From Clostridia bacterium (GTDB taxonomy: Bacteria > Bacillota_A > Clostridia > Christensenellales > CAG-138), in assembly GCA_017394605.1 (NCBI GenBank), contig JAFPXU010000045.1, forward strand, positions 1 to 18,141: DNA of 18,141 nucleotides, read 5' to 3'. Below, in pieces: positions 14,124-18,141 of the stretch. The position numbers and the translations under genes were made by a program. The notes beneath the pieces were generated by a model, which saw only the letters and a program-made list of their open reading frames with translations, was not told the DNA's origin and did no database searches. How positions within the stretch are numbered: the first letter of the stretch is position 1; every line of letters begins with the position of its first letter.

Positions 14124-15572
14124 ATGAACTGGGTTCCATTTATAGTTTTGGTCGTTTATTTTGTAGCCATGTTCGTCATCGGCGTACTGGCGAACAAAAA
14201 GAGTAAGACTGTTTCAGACTACTATGTTGCCGGCCGCAGCCTTCCGGGCGTTCTGGTCGCGCTCGTTTACATGTCCAGCCTTGTCAGCGCAGGTGCTCTG
14301 GTTGGATGGACAGGACAGGCATCCAGCTACGGCGTTTGGTTTATTTTTGCCGGATGTGCGGTTACGATCGCAACGTTCATCTGCTGGCGGTTCCTCTCCG
14401 GAAAGGTTATGAGGCTGTCTAAAAATTTGAATCTTCTGACCGTCCCGGACTTCCTTGAGGAGCGTTTCAACAGCAAAACCGCAAGATTGATCGCGGGAAT
14501 CATTCTTTTGATTTTCACGGTTCCGCTGATGGTTTCACAGTTCAAGGCGGCCGGTCTGCTGCTCCAGAATGTAACGGGTATTCCTTATAACACCGCCGTT
14601 CTGATCTTTGGTATTATCGTATTTATTTATGTTGCATTCGGCGGCTATTTCGCGGTCGTATATACAGATGCCGTACAGGGCGGATTGATGCTGTTCGGCA
14701 TTGCGACACTGGTTATTACCGGTCTTTTCGCAGTCGGCAAGGTCGGTACAGGCAACCTTGGAATCGAGTATGGTCTGGCAAATCCGGGCGGCAACATCTC
14801 TTGGCCGAATGCGGCTTCCGTACTGACTCCTTTCGCGTTCATAGCGGTTCTGATGAACAACTTCTTCGGCGCGCTGGGTGCCCCGAACTATATTAAAGGC
14901 TTCTATTCCCTCAAGGGGGCAAAAGAGCAGAAACGCGGATTCACGATCATCATGACCATCGTCTGCATTATCGAGATCTGCATCGTCGTGATTGGATTCT
15001 GCGGCCGCGTCCTGTTCCCGGATCTGGATTCTCCGGACAACACGGTCTTCATGATGATCGAAAAACTGGTGCATCCGGTCATCGGAGGACTGATCCTCGC
15101 TGCACTGTCCGCCGCGATGATGTCCACCATGGACGGTCTGCTCCTGATGTGCGCGTCCACCGTCGAGAACGATTTGCTCGTCCAGACGTTCAAATTGAAA
15201 CTCAGCGACAAAGCCCGTATGAATATCGCACGTCTGACCGTTGCCGTGATCGGAATCATCTCCATCATCTGGGGTCTGTATCCGCCGGATATGCTTGCAA
15301 CCCTGATGTACCCTGCGTGGGGCATCCTCGGTCTTTCGTTCGCGCTTGCATTCTACGGCGGTCTATACTGGAAACGTCTTAATGCCGCAGGTGTCTGCGC
15401 GGGTATGGCAGGCGGCGCCGCGGCGTTCCTGATCGCCACATTGTTCCCCGCGATCAAGGGCTACGGCATCATGTTCGGCCTGCTGGGCATGCTGATCTGC
15501 ACTCCGATCGGTACGTTCCTTACAAAACCCACTCCGGAAGAGACGCTGAAGAAATTCTTCCCTGATAAATAA
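14124..15572 (+). CDS. Sodium:solute symporter, PanF-like subgroup (copy 1)
   Basis: The 482-residue product starts MNWVPFIVLVVYF with AAAGGAGGA about 9 bases upstream. It has about 13 hydrophobic helices and the SSS marks DYYVAGRSLPG (N-terminal loop), VAFGGYFAVVYTDAVQGG (central helix and loop), GAPNYIKGFYSLK (loop) and the Na-site helix AAMMSTMDGLLLMCAS. The order GRVLFPDL ... MMSTMD and the C-terminal PTPEETLKKFF recall pantothenate permease PanF, but the substrate is not proven. In the Na-site helix a Gly replaces the usual Ser after MSTMD, whereas copy 2 has Ser. It is preceded by the 31-residue membrane protein and followed by a terminator. Confidence 0.9.
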   Translation: MNWVPFIVLVVYFVAMFVIGVLANKKSKTVSDYYVAGRSLPGVLVALVYMSSLVSAGALVGWTGQASSYGVWFIFAGCAVTIATFICWRFLSGKVMRLSKNLNLLTVPDFLEERFNSKTARLIAGIILLIFTVPLMVSQFKAAGLLLQNVTGIPYNTAVLIFGIIVFIYVAFGGYFAVVYTDAVQGGLMLFGIATLVITGLFAVGKVGTGNLGIEYGLANPGGNISWPNAASVLTPFAFIAVLMNNFFGALGAPNYIKGFYSLKGAKEQKRGFTIIMTIVCIIEICIVVIGFCGRVLFPDLDSPDNTVFMMIEKLVHPVIGGLILAALSAAMMSTMDGLLLMCASTVENDLLVQTFKLKLSDKARMNIARLTVAVIGIISIIWGLYPPDMLATLMYPAWGILGLSFALAFYGGLYWKRLNAAGVCAGMAGGAAAFLIATLFPAIKGYGIMFGLLGMLICTPIGTFLTKPTPEETLKKFFPDK

Positions 15573-15620
15573 GGAATACATACCTCCACTTGAATAGATA
15601 CATGTGTCCCGGTTTAGGAG

Positions 15621-15646
15621 CGGCCCCGTTTCGGGGCCGTTTCCTT
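15621..15646 (+). terminator. Rho-independent terminator between the two symporters
   Basis: CGGCCCCG and CGGGGCCG form a perfect 8-bp GC stem (15621-15628, 15632-15639) with a TTT loop, then TTTCCTT. It would separate transcription of the first symporter from the second, or let only part of the polymerases through. Confidence 0.82.
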
Positions 15647-15707
15647 AATGCGGTTTGCTTTTTTAAAGTATTCCGTGCAGAATAGAGACAGAGGTCGGGA
15701 GGATACC

Positions 15708-17141
15708 ATGAACTGGGTCGTTCAGTCTATCATCGTCATATTCTTCGTCAGCATCTTCGCACTCGGCATTCTCGGTCAGAGACGGACGAAGGGCACTGCG
15801 GATTATTATATCGGCGGAAGATCTGTCAACGGTTTTCTGATTGCGTTCGTGTATATCACGAGCATGGTCAGCGCCGGTGCCATGGTCGGATGGATCTCCC
15901 AGGCCTGGCAGTGGGGCATTTATTTCATCTATTCGGCAAACGCCGTTACCGTCGCTGCGTTCCTGTGCTGGATCCTTCTGGGAAGGAAGCTTTCCGCCCT
16001 ATCAAAGGAACAGAACTATCTTACCGTTCCGGACTTTATCGAAGCACGGTACGACAGCAGGACAGCGCGGATGATCGCTTCTCTGATCATTCTTGTTTTT
16101 TCCGTTCCGCTTCTTGTTTCACAGTTCACCGCCATCGGAAAGCTGCTTCAGCTTTCGACCGGAATGTCCTATTCGTATGCCGTTATCGGATTCGGCCTGG
16201 TCGTATTCCTTTATGTGACGTTCGGCGGATATCTCGCTGTCATCTATACGGACGTTCTGCAGGGGTTCTTCCTACTTGTGGGAGTTCTTGTTCTCTTTGT
16301 ATCGGTTTTCCGGAACATGCCGGAGCCTCTGAACGTAATTTATCCGAAAGTGTTTCCTGCGGGGTGGGTTTCTTTTCCGACGGAAGGATCTGTAACCACA
16401 CCCGGTTTCCTGATCGCATTCGTCCTGCTTTCCTTCTTTGGGGCGTTTGGATCTCCGAACTGTATCCGAGCATTTTACTCCATGCGCGACGGGCGCGCAT
16501 ACAGGCAGGGCCTTTCCATCACGATGTCGATCGTTGTCCTGCTGGAGATCATCATTGTCATGATCGGGATTTACGGGAAGGTGTTCTTTCCAGAACTCGA
16601 CTCTGCGGATAACATCGTTTATTATCTGATCGAGACGATCCGTTCGCCGCTTGCGGCGGGAATCGCACTGACCGCCATCGCAGCCGCGGTCATGTCCACA
16701 ATGGATTCTCTTCTGATCCAGTGCGCATCCGCGGTAGAGAACGATATCTTTACCAGGACTCTCCACATCCGGCTTTCGGAAAAGAAAAGGCTTACGGTAG
16801 CGCGGCTGACCGTGGCGGTTATCGGGTTTATCTGCGTGGTATGGAGCCTTAGACCACCGGAATATCTGGCACTGCTGATGTATCCTTCATGGGGCGTGCT
16901 GGGGCTATCCTTCGCATGGGTATTCTATCTTGGTCTTTACTGGAAACGATTCAACAAGGCGGGAGCCGTCACGGCGATGATCACGTCCGTTGTCGTATTC
17001 ACGGTGTGGAATGCGCTCGGGAATCCATACGGGATCTATCACGTGCAGATGGCACTGGCGGTTTCCATCCCTGCCGCCCTGATTGCTACCTGGCTGACGC
17101 CACCGACGGCGGAGGAAACGCTGAAGAAGTTTTTTAAATGA
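15708..17141 (+). CDS. Sodium:solute symporter, PanF-like subgroup (copy 2)
   Basis: The 477-residue protein starts MNWVVQSIIVIFFVS. ATG 15708 is chosen over the in-frame ATG at 15648 because CGGGAGG lies 5 bases upstream and the membrane protein then begins like copy 1; the extra 20 residues would overlap the terminator region. Shared marks with copy 1 are DYYIGGRSVNG, TFGGYLAVIYTDVLQG, GSPNCIRAFYSMR, the Na-site helix AAVMSTMDSLLIQCAS, PPEYLALLMYPSWGVLGLSFA and the ending PTAEETLKKFF. It is a diverged tandem duplicate, probably with a changed substrate or expression pattern. No small membrane partner is visible before it, so it may share the one encoded at 13998 or need none. Confidence 0.9.
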   Translation: MNWVVQSIIVIFFVSIFALGILGQRRTKGTADYYIGGRSVNGFLIAFVYITSMVSAGAMVGWISQAWQWGIYFIYSANAVTVAAFLCWILLGRKLSALSKEQNYLTVPDFIEARYDSRTARMIASLIILVFSVPLLVSQFTAIGKLLQLSTGMSYSYAVIGFGLVVFLYVTFGGYLAVIYTDVLQGFFLLVGVLVLFVSVFRNMPEPLNVIYPKVFPAGWVSFPTEGSVTTPGFLIAFVLLSFFGAFGSPNCIRAFYSMRDGRAYRQGLSITMSIVVLLEIIIVMIGIYGKVFFPELDSADNIVYYLIETIRSPLAAGIALTAIAAAVMSTMDSLLIQCASAVENDIFTRTLHIRLSEKKRLTVARLTVAVIGFICVVWSLRPPEYLALLMYPSWGVLGLSFAWVFYLGLYWKRFNKAGAVTAMITSVVVFTVWNALGNPYGIYHVQMALAVSIPAALIATWLTPPTAEETLKKFFK

Positions 17142-17224
17142 CAGAGCACATATGATTCCGCCGTTCCGAAAGGACTGCAGGATTTTTTTATTGAAGCGAC
17201 CTCGGAAACCGAATCGTTTGATCA

Positions 17225-17238
17225 TCCCGATATCGGGA
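17225..17238. promoter_or_regulatory. Palindrome upstream of the second WYL promoter
   Basis: TCCCGATATCGGGA is a perfect 14-base palindrome ending 18 bases before the -35 of the WYL gene. It corresponds in place to the palindrome at 8168-8183 before the broken copy. Candidate operator; its T-poor flank makes a terminator of the upstream symporter less likely. Confidence 0.45.
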
Positions 17239-17256
17239 CTCTTTTGCCCGATTTCA

Positions 17257-17285
17257 TTGTAACGGCATGACGGCTGCCGTATAAT
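17257..17285 (+). promoter_or_regulatory. Promoter of the intact WYL gene
   Basis: TTGTAA (17257-17262), a 17-base spacer and a perfect TATAAT (17280-17285), 35 bases before the ATG at 17321. Confidence 0.75.
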
Positions 17286-17320
17286 ATGGTATGTGAAGAT
17301 TCCATCATCGGGAGGGCGTT

Positions 17321-18141
17321 ATGGACCGGATTCAGAATCAGAGAAAGATTAAGCTGGTGAAACTTCTGGAGATCCTCCACCGGGAAACGGACGAGCAGCA
17401 TCCGCTGACGACCGCTGAGCTGTGCGAAAAGCTTGCGGAGATCGGCATCCCGTGCGACAGGAAGGTGCTGTATCAGGATATCGCCCTGCTTAACGAGGAA
17501 GGGTACGAGGTCATGATCCGGCAGCAGGGGCACAACAAGGCCTATTACATCACCGACCGCAGTTTCAGCGTGCCGGAGCTGAAGATCCTGATCGACGCCG
17601 TGCAGGCGGCAAGTTTCATCACGGAATCGAAGACCGCGGAACTGACGGACAAGATCGCCTCGCTCGGCGGGATCCATGAGGCGGAACTCTTAAAGAGCAG
17701 TCTCGTCTGTTTCAATACGAGAAAGCACAGCAACGAAGCGATCTACTATAACGTGTATTATCTGGAGGACGCGATCCGGAGAAGGGTGAAGGCATCCTTT
17801 TACTATTTCGACCTGACGGAGAAGGGGAAGCGCGTGTTCCGCAAGGAGAAACAGCGGTACGTAGTGGAACCGCTCGCACTCATCTTCAACAACGACAATT
17901 ATTATCTGGTCTGCTACGACGAGAAGAACAAGGACGGGAAGGCCACCTACCGTGTGGACCGCATGGACAGCGTGGAGACGGAAGAGGAGCAGATCTCCGA
18001 AGCTGCGACGGAAGCGCTCAATACATGCGATTTTGCCGCGTATACCGAACAGGCGTTCACGATGTTCGGCGGGCCGGAGACGGAAGTCGTGCTGCAGTTT
18101 GATCCTTCCCTGATCAATCCGGTTCTGGACCAGTTCGGAGA
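17321..18141 (+). CDS. WYL/HTH transcriptional regulator (YafY/YobV type), 3' end outside window
   Basis: The frame is open from ATG 17321 to the window end (273 residues visible), with GGGAGGG just upstream. Residues 1-75 hold the HTH (MDRIQNQRKIKLVKLLEIL ... LCEKLAEIGIPCDRKVLYQDIALL), and about 145-235 the WYL domain (YVVEPLALIFNNDNYYLVCYD, then YRVDRMDSV), followed by the start of the C-terminal WCX-like part (AFTMFGGPETEVVLQF). WYL domains bind effector molecules, often nucleotides, and control transcription by the HTH. It is a close paralogue of the broken gene at 8264, which ends about 65 residues beyond the point where this copy leaves the window, so a total near 335 residues is expected. 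It lies right after a symporter gene, as does the other copy (with MarR between). Confidence 0.88.
   Translation, partial: MDRIQNQRKIKLVKLLEILHRETDEQHPLTTAELCEKLAEIGIPCDRKVLYQDIALLNEEGYEVMIRQQGHNKAYYITDRSFSVPELKILIDAVQAASFITESKTAELTDKIASLGGIHEAELLKSSLVCFNTRKHSNEAIYYNVYYLEDAIRRRVKASFYYFDLTEKGKRVFRKEKQRYVVEPLALIFNNDNYYLVCYDEKNKDGKATYRVDRMDSVETEEEQISEAATEALNTCDFAAYTEQAFTMFGGPETEVVLQFDPSLINPVLDQFG

Noticed and set aside
1..18141. CRISPR arrays, tRNA or rRNA genes
   Set aside because: No regularly spaced repeats and no cloverleaf or rRNA-like conserved segments were seen by eye.

Overview
The window looks like a chromosomal segment of a low-to-mid GC Gram-positive bacterium (Bacillota, most likely Clostridia or a relative). 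The evidence is strong Shine-Dalgarno sites (GGAGG/GGGGG), consensus TTGACA-17-TATAAT promoters, a YesM/YesN-type two-component system, WYL/HTH regulators of the YobV/YafY type, and several small Bacillota-type proteins of unknown function. I see no rRNA, tRNA, CRISPR array or complete mobile element. Taxonomy is inference only.

Layout. (1) 1-2709: the 3' part of a large gene for a protein with a TIR-like cytoplasmic end, one membrane helix and a long leucine-rich-repeat region, closed by a strong terminator. (2) 2939-5344: a SIMPL-domain protein translationally coupled to a 75-residue basic protein, then a 136-residue conserved hypothetical protein, then a membrane-anchored SGNH/GDSL hydrolase. 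An orphan copy of an insertion-sequence end lies directly on the hydrolase stop codon. (3) 5406-8013: an unknown protein (minus strand), then a sodium:solute symporter (SSS) behind a perfect sigma-A promoter whose -10 sits in an AT-rich inverted repeat, converging on a MarR repressor gene. (4) 8168-10048: a WYL regulator broken by a nonsense codon and a 4-bp tandem duplication, a Cys-rich mini-protein, and a Nudix hydrolase. (5) 10186-10738: a small graveyard holding a decayed zinc-ribbon gene and a truncated IS3-type OrfA with its terminal hairpin. (6) 10768-17141: a YesN/YesM-type response regulator and sensor kinase (minus strand), divergent from a 31-residue single-pass membrane protein and two tandem PanF-like SSS transporters. 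(7) 17225-18141: a second, intact but window-truncated copy of the WYL regulator, with promoter architecture matching that of the broken copy.

How it may work together. The most coherent module is 10768-17141. The kinase/regulator pair probably senses an external solute and controls the divergent transport genes. An 11-bp direct repeat with a 22-bp period in the shared intergenic region is a good candidate for the regulator's binding site, and the 31-residue protein is a plausible small subunit of the first transporter. The symporter at 6091 plus MarR forms a second transporter/regulator pair. The TIR-membrane-LRR protein is the most unusual gene: it carries Toll-like receptor parts in reverse order, with TIR inside and LRRs predicted outside.
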